Source: an uncultured Eubacteriales bacterium (GTDB lineage Bacteria > Bacillota > Clostridia > Christensenellales > Aristaeellaceae). Taken from it: a stretch of 64,000 nucleotides of DNA. The translations under genes were made by a program, and so were the position numbers. Below the pieces are notes generated by a model. It saw only the letters and a program-made list of their open reading frames with translations. It ran no database searches and had not been told where the DNA came from. Below, one piece after another: positions 34,665-43,584 of this stretch (its first letter is position 1; each line of letters begins with the position of its first letter). The stretch is from contig UQNN01000003.1 in the NCBI GenBank assembly GCA_900542445.1, positions 1-64,000 of the forward strand. Direction: 5' to 3'.

Positions 34665-34725
34665 GGAGAAAACGGACATCCTTTTTCAGGCGAATTCTTT
34701 CCAGAGATTTCCAGGGAGGCAAATT

Positions 34726-35382
34726 ATGGAAAACAATTTCCGCGCCATCGGCGCGACAACCTTTCTCGCCCCGATTCCGGCTGTGATGCTCTCCTGCCGG
34801 GGCACCGAGCCCGGCTTTGACCGGGACAATCTGATTACCGTGGCCTGGGCCGGCGTCGTCAACAGCGATCCGCCGATGGTAAGCGTCTCCATCCGCCCTT
34901 CGCGCCACTCCTACGCGCAGATTCTGCAATCCGGCGCATTCTGCCTGAATTTAATCGACCAGCCTCTTTGCCGCGCGGTGGATTTCTGCGGCGTCAAAAG
35001 CGGGCGGGATATCGATAAATTCGCCGAAATGCGCCTGCATGCCCGCGAAATCGAGGGTTTTCCCGCGCCGGCGCTGGATGAAGCCCCCGCGTTTCTCTGT
35101 TGCCGGGTGAAGCAGCGCATTCCGCTTGGCTCACACGACCTGTTTCTGTGCGCCGTGGAGCAGGTCTATGTGAAGGACGCGCTCTTTGACGCAGACGGCA
35201 GCCTGCACATGGGGCGCGCCAATCTGGTCAGCTATGCGCATGGGGAGTATTTCCCGCTCAAGCCGCGCCCGGAAGGTTTCTTCGGCTATTCCGTCGCGCG
35301 GGAAGACGTGCTCCGCCGCCGACTTGGCGCGCCGAAACCAGCCGCGCGCCGCACGCCCGGAAAACGGAACGGCAGGCGCTGA
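34726..35382 (+). CDS. Flavin reductase-like (FMN-binding split-barrel) protein
   Basis: 218 residues from ATG 34726 with GGGAGG upstream; longer frames upstream lack a ribosome binding site. The sequence NLITVAWAGVVNSDPPMVSVSIRPSRHSY is the FMN-binding signature of the flavin reductase DIM6/NTAB family, followed by GAFCLNLI and the GRDIDKFAEM motif. It probably reduces or carries FMN for a partner enzyme that cannot be named. It is followed by a LysR regulator and an aconitase-type hydratase, with no clear operon overlap. The C terminus is unusually basic (RRTPGKRNGRR). Confidence 0.85.
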   Translation: MENNFRAIGATTFLAPIPAVMLSCRGTEPGFDRDNLITVAWAGVVNSDPPMVSVSIRPSRHSYAQILQSGAFCLNLIDQPLCRAVDFCGVKSGRDIDKFAEMRLHAREIEGFPAPALDEAPAFLCCRVKQRIPLGSHDLFLCAVEQVYVKDALFDADGSLHMGRANLVSYAHGEYFPLKPRPEGFFGYSVAREDVLRRRLGAPKPAARRTPGKRNGRR

Positions 35383-35422
35383 ATTTCCCCCATTTTTCTC
35401 CATTTAAAGAGGAAGTGAACGC

Positions 35423-36367
35423 ATGACCACCAGAGAACTGCTCTATATCAAGACCATTGCCGACGAGGGCAGCATGACCCGCGCCGCGCAGAAGCTGTTC
35501 GTCACCCAGCCGTCGCTGAGCCATTGCGTGATGAACATCGAGCAGCAGCTCGGCACGCGGTTGTTCACGCGCACTTCCGGCGGGCTGGTGCTGACTTATG
35601 CGGGCGAAAAATATTACCGCATGGCCTGCGAAGTACTGCGCGTCTACGCGGCGTTTGAATCCGAAATCAGCGAAGAGCGCGCGCTGGCTCAGGGCCGCGT
35701 GACCGTAGGCATCACCAATTATCTGGCGACGACGCACCTGCCGCGGATGCTGCCCGCGTTCCACAGGGAGCATCCGGGCATCGAAGTGCGCATCTGTGAG
35801 GAGACGACCGATCAGGTGGAGCGCAGCCTGCTCAGCGGCAGGCTGGATTTTGCCATTCTGCACACGGGGCCGGACGACGGCGTGACGGGCAACCCGGCGC
35901 TGGAATTTGAATCGCTGACGCGCGACCCGTTTCTCATCGCCGCGCCGCCCGACACGCATTTGTCGGCCTTGGCCAAGCAAAAAGAGGGCGCGCCCTATCC
36001 AGAGCTTGATCCAGCGCTGCTGGGCAACGAACCGTTTCTGATGGTTTCACCCGGACAACGCATCCGGCAGATTACGGATCGTGTGCTGGCCGAAGCGGGC
36101 GTAAAGCCGAACATTGTGCTCACCAGCCGCAATTATGAGCTTTTGCGCCGCCTGACGGGCGAGGGCATGGGCTACATGCTGCTGCCCAGCCGCTACATCG
36201 GTCTGCTTGGCGGCGAAAGCTATCGCCCCGCCTATTACATGATTCCACCCAAATACCGCGCATGGTGGGCATTAAGCGTTGTGCGGCTGCGGGAAGCGTA
36301 TCTTTCCCGCGCGGCGCAGGCGTTTTTAGGGAGTTTCAAGGCGCATCTGGCCGAAGACTCGCCGTGA
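35423..36367 (+). CDS. LysR-family transcriptional regulator
   Basis: 314 residues with the LysR winged HTH (SMTRAAQKLFVTQPSLSHCVMNIEQQLGTRLF) and a periplasmic-binding-like effector domain (GITNYLATTHLPRMLPAF, QVERSLLSGRLDFAILHT). GAGGAAG precedes the ATG. It probably regulates the hydratase gene that starts 230 bp downstream; the promoter of that gene has AT-rich sequence suited to a LysR site. The effector is unknown. Confidence 0.92.
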   Translation: MTTRELLYIKTIADEGSMTRAAQKLFVTQPSLSHCVMNIEQQLGTRLFTRTSGGLVLTYAGEKYYRMACEVLRVYAAFESEISEERALAQGRVTVGITNYLATTHLPRMLPAFHREHPGIEVRICEETTDQVERSLLSGRLDFAILHTGPDDGVTGNPALEFESLTRDPFLIAAPPDTHLSALAKQKEGAPYPELDPALLGNEPFLMVSPGQRIRQITDRVLAEAGVKPNIVLTSRNYELLRRLTGEGMGYMLLPSRYIGLLGGESYRPAYYMIPPKYRAWWALSVVRLREAYLSRAAQAFLGSFKAHLAEDSP

Positions 36368-36375
36368 GAAACGAT

Positions 36376-36417
36376 GGGGCTTTGCCCCAAACCCCACCAA
36401 GAACCTGAGGTTCTTGG
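36376..36417. repeat. Two small palindromes between LysR and hydratase genes
   Basis: GGGGC/GCCCC (36376-36388) followed by CCAAGAACC/GGTTCTTGG (36397-36417). Similar GGGGCTTTGCCCC-type palindromes recur in intergenic DNA of gut clostridia. Confidence 0.55.
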
Positions 36418-36493
36418 ATCACCCATTTCGCTTCGCGCATGGAATCCGAAACTGCTATAAAAAGAATTTATGACAGATATGATTATTAAGTAT

Positions 36494-36522
36494 TTGTCTA
36501 TACTCTGTGCATCGTATATAAT
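36494..36522 (+). promoter_or_regulatory. Promoter of the hydratase gene
   Basis: TTGTCT (36494-36499), 17-bp spacer, TATAAT (36517-36522), about 80 bp upstream of the start. Confidence 0.6.
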
Positions 36523-36600
36523 AAAAACATCAAAGAGATGGCGTCTTTTTCCACATCTCCGGAAACAGAAACAGGATCAAACATGAAAGGGGATTTTTCC

Positions 36601-38868
36601 ATGGTAAAGCTCTACGACGGCGGCGTATACCTCGTCAACGGCCGTGAAATTGTGACTGACGCGGCGGCGCTCCCAAGCAAATGCGGCAGAACCGTCACAA
36701 AGGAAGAAGCCGAACAGGGCACGATTGCCTATGGCATTCTCAAGGCACACAACAAGAGCGGCGACATGCAGAACCTGCGCATGCGCTTTGACAGCCTGAC
36801 CAGCCACGACATTACCTATGTCGGCATCATTCAGACGGCGCGCGCCTCCGGCATGAAGGAATTCCCGATGCCGTATGTGCTGACCAACTGCCACAACAGC
36901 CTGTGCGCCGTCGGCGGCACCATCAACGAGGACGATCACATGTTTGCCCTCTCCGCCGCGCACAAGTACGGCGGCATCTATGTGCCGACGAACATGGCCG
37001 TCATCCATAGCTACAACCGCGAAATGATGTCCGGCTGCGGCCGTATGATCCTCGGTTCGGACAGCCACACCCGTTACGGCGCGTTGGGCACGCTGGCCGT
37101 CGGCGAGGGCGGCGGCGAGCTGGCCAAACAGCTGGTGGGCCGCACCTACGACGTAGCGCGTCCGGGCGTGGTCGCCATCTACCTGACCGGCAAGCCGCGC
37201 GACGGCGTCGGCCCGCAGGATGTGGCGCTCTCCATCATCGGCGCGGTCTACGCTAAGGGCTATGTGAAGAACAAGGTCATGGAGTTCGTCGGCCCCGGCG
37301 TAGCGAACCTGCCGATTGAATACCGCAACGGCATCGACGTCATGACGACCGAAACGACCTGCTGGTCCTCCATCTGGGAAACCGACCAGAACACGAAGGA
37401 TTATCTGACCATCCACGGCCGTCCGGAAGCGTTCAGGGCGCTCAAGCCTGCCGACGTGGCGTATTACGATGGATGCGTATATGTCGATCTCTCCACCGTG
37501 GAATGCACCATCGCCCTGCCGATGCACCCCAGCTACACCTACACCATCGCCGAGCTGAAAGCCAATGCGGCGGATATCCTGCACGAGTGCCAGGAGAAGG
37601 CCAACGCGCAGATCACCGGCGCGAAGCTCGACCTGATGAGCAAGATTCGCGGCGGCGAAATCTGGGTCGATCAGGGTCTGGTCGCGGGCTGCTCCGGCGG
37701 CACGTTTGACAACGTCTGCGCAGTTGCGGATATTCTGCGCGGCCACAGCTGCGGCAACGGCGAGTTCAAGATGAGCGTCTATCCGGGCAGCATGCCGGCA
37801 TATATCCAGCTGATGAAGAACGGCGCGCTGACCGACATCGCTTCCGCAGGCGCGATCATCCGCGAGTGCTTCTGCGGCCCGTGCTTCGGCGCCGGCGACA
37901 CCCCGGCCAACGGCGAGTTCTCCATCCGCCACACAACCCGAAACTTCCCGAACCGCGAGGGCAGCAAGCCCGGCGAGGGGCAGATGTCCGGCGTGGCGCT
38001 CATGGATGCACGTTCCATCGCCGCGACGGCGATCAACGGCGGCCGCCTAACCGCCGCAACGGATCTGGATGTGACCTACACCCATCCGCAGTATTTCTTC
38101 GATGGCAGCGTGTATGAGAAGCGCGTTTACAACGGTTATGGTAAGGCCGAGCCGGAGCACGAGCTGCGCATGGGGCCGAACATCAAGGATTGGCCGGAAC
38201 AGCCCGCGCTCTCTGACGATCTGCTGGTGAAGGTGGTTTCCTACATCACCGACCCGGTGACGACGACCGACGAGCTGATTCCGTCCGGCGAAACCTCTTC
38301 CTACCGCTCCAACCCGCTGCGTCTGGCGGAGTTCGCGCTCTCCCGCAAGGACCCGGCATATGTCGGCAACGCAAAGGCCGTGCATGCTGTCGAAGTCGCA
38401 CGCGAACAGGGCGAAGCGCTCCCGGATGATGTAAACGCCGTTTACGCGGCGCTCACCAAGGCGGGCGTCGCCAACAAGCCCGCCGAGACCGTCATCGGCT
38501 CGACGATTTACGCCAACAAGCCGGGCGACGGTTCCGCCCGCGAGCAGGCCGCAAGCTGCCAGCGTGTGCTCGGCGCGTGCGCCAACATCGCGAAGGAATA
38601 CGCAACCAAGCGCTACCGCAGCAACTGCATCAACTGGGGCATGGCGCCGCTGCTCACCGCCACGCCGGAGGATTACGCGTTGGGCGACTGGGTATTTGTG
38701 CCCGGCATCCGCGAAGCGATCCTCAGCGGCAGACAGGCGTTTGACGCGTATGTGGTCAAGGCCGACGGCAGTGTGAAAAAGACCTCCGTTTCCACCGGCG
38801 CGCTGACCGAAGACGAACGCCAGATTATTGCGGACGGCTGCCTGATCAACTATTACCGCAATCACTGA
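36601..38868 (+). CDS. Aconitase-family hydratase
   Basis: 755 residues from ATG 36601 (AGGGG 9 nt upstream; an ATG at 36583 is an alternative). Aconitase-type features: SDSHTRYGALGTLAVGEGG, GCSGGTFDNV and CFCGPCFG, whose cysteines should hold a [4Fe-4S] cluster, and a C-terminal swivelling domain (SSYRSNPLRLAEFAL, RSNCINWGMAPLL). It should catalyse hydration/dehydration of a carboxylic acid. It is of the YbhJ-like hydratase branch, not standard aconitase AcnA/B, so the substrate is uncertain. LysR regulator upstream, bidirectional terminator downstream. Confidence 0.85.
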   Translation: MVKLYDGGVYLVNGREIVTDAAALPSKCGRTVTKEEAEQGTIAYGILKAHNKSGDMQNLRMRFDSLTSHDITYVGIIQTARASGMKEFPMPYVLTNCHNSLCAVGGTINEDDHMFALSAAHKYGGIYVPTNMAVIHSYNREMMSGCGRMILGSDSHTRYGALGTLAVGEGGGELAKQLVGRTYDVARPGVVAIYLTGKPRDGVGPQDVALSIIGAVYAKGYVKNKVMEFVGPGVANLPIEYRNGIDVMTTETTCWSSIWETDQNTKDYLTIHGRPEAFRALKPADVAYYDGCVYVDLSTVECTIALPMHPSYTYTIAELKANAADILHECQEKANAQITGAKLDLMSKIRGGEIWVDQGLVAGCSGGTFDNVCAVADILRGHSCGNGEFKMSVYPGSMPAYIQLMKNGALTDIASAGAIIRECFCGPCFGAGDTPANGEFSIRHTTRNFPNREGSKPGEGQMSGVALMDARSIAATAINGGRLTAATDLDVTYTHPQYFFDGSVYEKRVYNGYGKAEPEHELRMGPNIKDWPEQPALSDDLLVKVVSYITDPVTTTDELIPSGETSSYRSNPLRLAEFALSRKDPAYVGNAKAVHAVEVAREQGEALPDDVNAVYAALTKAGVANKPAETVIGSTIYANKPGDGSAREQAASCQRVLGACANIAKEYATKRYRSNCINWGMAPLLTATPEDYALGDWVFVPGIREAILSGRQAFDAYVVKADGSVKKTSVSTGALTEDERQIIADGCLINYYRNH

Positions 38869-38910
38869 TTTCTAAAGTTATTTATCAGCCTCTTTTGATA
38901 CAATTTGTGT

Positions 38911-38949
38911 AAAAATACAGCTCCTCTCATGCAGGGGAGCTGTATTTTT
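38911..38949. terminator. Bidirectional terminator after the hydratase gene
   Basis: AAAAATACAGCTCC and GGAGCTGTATTTTT form a 14-bp stem with T runs on both strands. Confidence 0.85.
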
Positions 38950-39101
38950 ATGCGCTGTCATACTGTCTCTGGCAGTCATCTCAAAGAGGAATTTTTTGTA
39001 ACCCATTCCAAAAACGTTTTTCTTAACAATCTTGTTTTAAAACGAATGTTCTTTTATTTTCCTCTGTGAAGAAACCCTCTGCGAAATTGACTGAAGAAGT
39101 T

Positions 39102-39135
39102 AAAAAAACCGGCCCTGGTTTTTCCCCAGGGCCGG
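39102..39135 (-). terminator. Terminator of addB
   Basis: On the minus strand CCGGCCCTGG pairs with CCAGGGCCGG and is followed by seven T residues. Confidence 0.8.
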
Positions 39136-39151
39136 ATGAATTGTGGATAAG

Positions 39152-42100
39152 TCAGGTCAAATCTTCCAACCGTTTTGCCGTCAATCGTCTGCGCGGCTTG
39201 CGCAGCGGATCAAAGACGCAGATCGCCGAATATTCGCAGTTCTGACAGGCATTGAACGTTTCGCGTTCAACAGGGGAATCATCAATTTCGCCCGCGTAAA
39301 TTTCATCCGCCAAAGCCGCCGCCTTGTTTCGCGCAAAGGTCAGCAGTTTTTCCATGCCTGCTTCATCGACCATCGACGCGGCAAACCGGCCGTTCGGCTT
39401 TCCATCTTTCGTGACCATCGCCGCCTGTTGGCCGCCCTGCGCGCGCAGAATCGTCACATCGCTGAGCGATATTCCGCTCAACGCCAGCTTTTTGGCGATC
39501 TGCCGTTCCACCTCTTCCCGAATGCGTGATTCGGTCTGCACCGTCGGATCGGCAATCCGACAATAGAAAAAACCCGCCGCGTGCGAACCCGGCACGCGCG
39601 CCAGCGCCGCCGCCAGATACAGCAACAGTTGAAGCTGCAACCCCCAGTAAACAAGCGTCGGATCAAATTTCCGGCTTCCGCTCTTATAATCGATGACGCG
39701 CAGTCCACCGCCCGTCATCACATCCACGCGGTCAATTCGCCCCTGCAAATAGACGAATGTGCCGTCGCCCAATTCGAGCACGATCGGCGACAGTCCGTTC
39801 TGCCCAAAAACAAACTCCATCTGCACGGGCCGGAAGCTGCTGTCCGCATACTGCGAAACAATGTTGCGCGCGGTGCGTTTCGCCGTTCTTCGGATTCTCC
39901 TGGCAACAGCTTCGCCGCGCCTGCTCTCCCCCATCGGCGATTCCCGCCACGCGTCGATCAGCGGCGAAACCGCTTCATCCATCAATTTGTCGCAGACCTC
40001 AACGGAGACTTCCGGAAATTCCGGCAACGCCGTCACAGCATGGGTAAATCGTTCCGCCGCCTCATGATAGAGCGTGCCCAGCTCAGCCGCATCTACGCCG
40101 GGTCGCTGTTCCCGTTTAGGCACAAGCCCGTAGCGGACAAAGTGCTTATACGGGCACTGTGCAAAGGTTTCCAATCGGGAAACGCTGCTGACGGGGCGGC
40201 CATACAGCGTTCGCGCCAGCGTGTTTTGCAGCCGTTTATCCGGCGGAGCGCCCAGTCCGCGCGTTACATTGAACAACTGTCGCGCGCTCTCTTCCTCCCC
40301 TGACAGCACAGCCGCAGCCGACGCATATTGCCGTCCCAATTCGCGCCGTCCGTCCGCCGTTTCGGACAGCTCCACGGCCAGCGCTTCAAGCGCCGGCGCT
40401 TTGGCACAGAGCATCTCCGCCCTTTCTTCCTGTGCAAGTCCACCGTAAACAGGCATATTCGGAAACAATCTGCGGATCGCCTGCACGGCTTCTCCTTCGC
40501 GCAGCGTCCTTCCCGTATCGTCCGCCACGGCGTATGAAAGAATGATTCTTTCCTTTGCACCCGAAAGCGCTTTTAATTCGTCCAGCTGACCCAGCGCCGC
40601 GCTTTCCTGAGGCGTCATGCCCAGATAGGCTCCGCTGACCTCCTGCGCTGCCTGCTGTTCCTGCACCGTCAGCAGGCCGTTATCACCGCTCCCCGGCATA
40701 TCGTTCATGCCGATGGCAAAAAGCGTGCGCACCTGTGCTGTGCGCACATTGCCGATTTCGCCGCAGATCACTGCGCCATCCGCCGGGGGAAGCGCCGCCA
40801 GTTCAAGCGCGGAAAGTCCGTTTTGAAGCAGGCCCGTCACCGTCTTTGCTGAAACGGCTCGCCCGCCGAGCAGTGTGTGCAGTTGATCGAGCGTCGTCAT
40901 CATTGCGTTCCAAACCTGCGCGCAATCCTGCGCTTCCGCCATCAAACCGGCGGCATTCAGCTCGTCGCGCATATCTTCCAGCGTTTCATAGGCGTGCACG
41001 TTTTCCAGCAATGCCAAAACGGCGCGAATGGTGTCATCCGCCGTTTCAGCCGCCTGCAAGTCATGCTGCAACGCCAAAAGAGGCGTCATCACCTGCTTAC
41101 GGCTTTCTTCCAGCGCGGCAAGTTCTTCTTCGGTCACGCCCTTGGGATAGCGAAACGGTTTGCGCATGGCGTCGCCGCGCACGTCGGCTCCTTCGCAGTA
41201 AACGCAGAATCGATCAAGCTCGTCCTGGCTCAGCCCTAAAAAACCGCTCTGTGCGCATTCCAGAATATCCGCAAGCCGCCAGTTTCCGGAAATCGCCGTC
41301 AATGCGCTAAGAATGAATCGACTCAGCGGATGTGCGCCCGCCTGCCGTTTCTCCGCCACATACGCCGAAAGACCGTACATGGGCAAAATGTTTTGCAGCA
41401 GCGGGCCATATCCGCTCTGTTTGGGATAGACCACTGCCATTTGGGCCGCATCCTCCCCTTCCGCAGCCAGACGACGCATTCTGGCCGCCGCAAGGTACAC
41501 CTCCTGCCGCTTTCCGCTGGCCGCATGCAGTTCAATGGCGGTCGGCTCTTCCATACACGGCGCACAGTCCAAGGCATAGAGCTTTTTTTCCACTTCCCGA
41601 ATATCGGCAGGCGCATCCAATTCGGCGTTCAAGACTTCGCGTTTGACTGCAACGCCCCGCTCTTTAGCCAGCTTTTCGAGCCTTTCCAGGCTGTAATTGA
41701 CGGGCGCAAAGAGCCTTCCGTCCGGAGCGGCATTGGCATCCGTTTCAATCGCCAGCGTTAGGCTGCTGCAAAGCGGCTCCATGCCCAGCAGTTCAGCCGC
41801 AAAAGTCGGCGTGATCATATCGAAGCCATAGACGAATATATTCTGCTCCTTAAAAAGACCGGAAGCGGCAAATCGAGCGCACATTTCCCGCGAAACATCC
41901 TCCGCATCAGCCAGTTCTCCCGCCATTCGTTGTTCATAGGCCGCGTAAATGCGCGCAATGTCGCCGAGTTTCGCACGTGCCGGGTTTTCTTCTTCCATTT
42001 TTTGGGCGCTCTCTGCTACGTCGGCCGCCGATAATCCGCTTCGTTTGAGCGAGGCGATCATGCTTGATATGCGCGCAGTAAATCCTGCCGTTCCGCTTTG

Positions 42101-42424
42101 CGCCGCACCGCGATAGATGGTCAATTCATCTTTCTGTTCCTCGATGATGGTGCTGAGCACCATACACTTTCCGCGTTCATCAAAAATCGTCTGTTTGGGC
42201 ATGCCAGCAAGCTCAAACACACGCGATTGAAGCCGCTTCGGCGAAAGCACATCAATCAAGAACGATCCCTTGACATGCAACCGCTCCATGATTTCAATTT
42301 CCGCCTGTAAAGTATACTGCGACGGCACCAAAAACATGCAGCTTTCACCCTGCTGCGTCTTTTCGCCCAATCTGCGAACGCATTCCTCCAGCAGTCTATG
42401 CGGTCTTGCCGTCAGTATTTTCAT
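39152..42424 (-). CDS. addB: AddB-type nuclease/helicase subunit
   Basis: 1,090 residues. The C-terminal RecB-type nuclease is intact (LQGRIDRVDVMTGGGLRVIDYKSG) and the four iron-sulfur cysteines are present: one in FAQCPYKHFVRYG and three in CQNCEYSAIC. The N terminus differs from textbook AddB: the position of the Walker A loop reads KILTARPHRLLEEC, with no GxxGxGKT, while FLVPSQYTLQAE and later helicase-like regions remain. AddB normally works with AddA in double-strand break resection. addA usually follows addB but here a hydratase on the opposite strand follows, so AddA must be elsewhere. GGAGGAAG precedes the ATG. Its leader contains the parS array. Confidence 0.88.
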   Translation of the reverse strand: MKILTARPHRLLEECVRRLGEKTQQGESCMFLVPSQYTLQAEIEIMERLHVKGSFLIDVLSPKRLQSRVFELAGMPKQTIFDERGKCMVLSTIIEEQKDELTIYRGAAQSGTAGFTARISSMIASLKRSGLSAADVAESAQKMEEENPARAKLGDIARIYAAYEQRMAGELADAEDVSREMCARFAASGLFKEQNIFVYGFDMITPTFAAELLGMEPLCSSLTLAIETDANAAPDGRLFAPVNYSLERLEKLAKERGVAVKREVLNAELDAPADIREVEKKLYALDCAPCMEEPTAIELHAASGKRQEVYLAAARMRRLAAEGEDAAQMAVVYPKQSGYGPLLQNILPMYGLSAYVAEKRQAGAHPLSRFILSALTAISGNWRLADILECAQSGFLGLSQDELDRFCVYCEGADVRGDAMRKPFRYPKGVTEEELAALEESRKQVMTPLLALQHDLQAAETADDTIRAVLALLENVHAYETLEDMRDELNAAGLMAEAQDCAQVWNAMMTTLDQLHTLLGGRAVSAKTVTGLLQNGLSALELAALPPADGAVICGEIGNVRTAQVRTLFAIGMNDMPGSGDNGLLTVQEQQAAQEVSGAYLGMTPQESAALGQLDELKALSGAKERIILSYAVADDTGRTLREGEAVQAIRRLFPNMPVYGGLAQEERAEMLCAKAPALEALAVELSETADGRRELGRQYASAAAVLSGEEESARQLFNVTRGLGAPPDKRLQNTLARTLYGRPVSSVSRLETFAQCPYKHFVRYGLVPKREQRPGVDAAELGTLYHEAAERFTHAVTALPEFPEVSVEVCDKLMDEAVSPLIDAWRESPMGESRRGEAVARRIRRTAKRTARNIVSQYADSSFRPVQMEFVFGQNGLSPIVLELGDGTFVYLQGRIDRVDVMTGGGLRVIDYKSGSRKFDPTLVYWGLQLQLLLYLAAALARVPGSHAAGFFYCRIADPTVQTESRIREEVERQIAKKLALSGISLSDVTILRAQGGQQAAMVTKDGKPNGRFAASMVDEAGMEKLLTFARNKAAALADEIYAGEIDDSPVERETFNACQNCEYSAICVFDPLRKPRRRLTAKRLEDLT

Positions 42425-42451
42425 TGCGCGACTTCCTCCGTTCCCCCAAAA

Positions 42452-42543
42452 TGTTTCACGTGAAACATTCTCTCCCGATTTGCTTCGGATGTTTCACGTG
42501 AAACAACGCTCTCAACTTCCGCCAAAATGTTTCACGTGAAACA
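42452..42543. other. Array of three perfect parS sites
   Basis: TGTTTCACGTGAAACA, the Firmicute parS consensus bound by ParB/Spo0J, occurs at 42452-42467, 42490-42505 and 42528-42543. Start-to-start spacing is exactly 38 bp both times, with unrelated 22-bp spacers. The array lies between a TATAAT on the minus strand (42573-42578) and the addB start, so it is probably transcribed as addB leader. parB itself is at the right edge of the window, 21 kb away. Confidence 0.95.
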
Positions 42544-42621
42544 TGCGGCAGGAATTTGAAGGTACATCCAGAATTATAACATAAAAGCCCTCTCCATTCC
42601 ATATCTTTATCAGGAGGATCT

Positions 42622-43491
42622 ATGGAAGCCATTGCGCTCATCGCCGATATTCATGCCAATCTGCTGGCCGCCGAAGCCGTTCTCTCGGATATTTATAAAA
42701 AACACAGACCTGACCGCATCATTTCCCTGGGCGACCAGGTTAATCTGGGGCCGGCGCCTCGCGACACGCTCCGGCTGCTTCGTTCCGAAAACGTAACCTG
42801 TCTGCACGGCAATCATGAGGGATACATCCTGTCCGCCATGAACAACGATCCGAAATATGCCGGCGCAAACTTCGCTTCGCTGCGTTTCAATGCGTCGCTC
42901 CTCAAACCCGACGAAATCACCTTTCAAAAATCATTATCCTATTCAGGCGTCTCCTTTTGTCATGCCCTGCCGGAAGATGACCGCTTTCCCGTGTTTGACC
43001 CGGCGCTGGCGCTTCCCCGCCTGCAAGAAAAAAAATATGCGCCCAACACGCGCATCATCTGCGGCCACGGACACAACCCTCTGCATTACAGTCTGCCAAA
43101 TTTAACGCTCGACGTGATCGGCAGTACGGGCTGCATGGATGACGGCGTGCCGGGCATGGCTCTATATGCGATGCTCTATCTCTCCCCCGGAAGCATCACG
43201 TTGCAGCCCTGCGTCGCGTGGTATGATCCCGCGCCGCTCAAGGAACTGTTCATCAGCAGCGGTTTTGCGGAAGCATGCCCCATCATGGCGCATATCACCT
43301 GTTTGCAGCAGCAGCGGAATTTTGATTACCTGATGCCATTCGTCACCCTTGCTCGCGAATTGGCCGCAGAGAAAAACGAAACGGATATTTCGCCCGCAAC
43401 ATGGTCAGAGGCCGACGCGCTGTTTCATTGGCCGGACAGCGTAGGCACGGCGGAATTTTGGCGCGCACTCCGCCTGCATACATCGCCGTAA
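42622..43491 (+). CDS. Metallophosphoesterase
   Basis: 289 residues with the calcineurin-like metal motifs in order: DIHAN (residues 9-13), GDQVNLGP (about 37), GNHE (about 61) and GHGHNP (about 149). This is the DevR/YfcE-type branch that includes small phosphodiesterases and dinucleoside tetraphosphatases; the substrate is not evident. AGGAGG precedes the ATG. It is divergent from addB across the parS array. The 100-residue extension after the metallophosphoesterase domain is unassigned. Confidence 0.85.
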   Translation: MEAIALIADIHANLLAAEAVLSDIYKKHRPDRIISLGDQVNLGPAPRDTLRLLRSENVTCLHGNHEGYILSAMNNDPKYAGANFASLRFNASLLKPDEITFQKSLSYSGVSFCHALPEDDRFPVFDPALALPRLQEKKYAPNTRIICGHGHNPLHYSLPNLTLDVIGSTGCMDDGVPGMALYAMLYLSPGSITLQPCVAWYDPAPLKELFISSGFAEACPIMAHITCLQQQRNFDYLMPFVTLARELAAEKNETDISPATWSEADALFHWPDSVGTAEFWRALRLHTSP

Positions 43492-43525
43492 CCGTTCTCC
43501 AAAAAGCTGATACCGCTAAACATAG

Positions 43526-43576
43526 AAAGCCGGATGTTTCGCTTCCACATTTTGGGGCAAGCAAACATCCGGCTTT
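43526..43576. terminator. Bidirectional terminator between phosphoesterase and aroF
   Basis: AAAGCCGGATGTTT (43526-43539) pairs with AAACATCCGGCTTT (43563-43576) between two convergent genes. Confidence 0.8.
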
Positions 43577-43584
43577 GTATCTCT

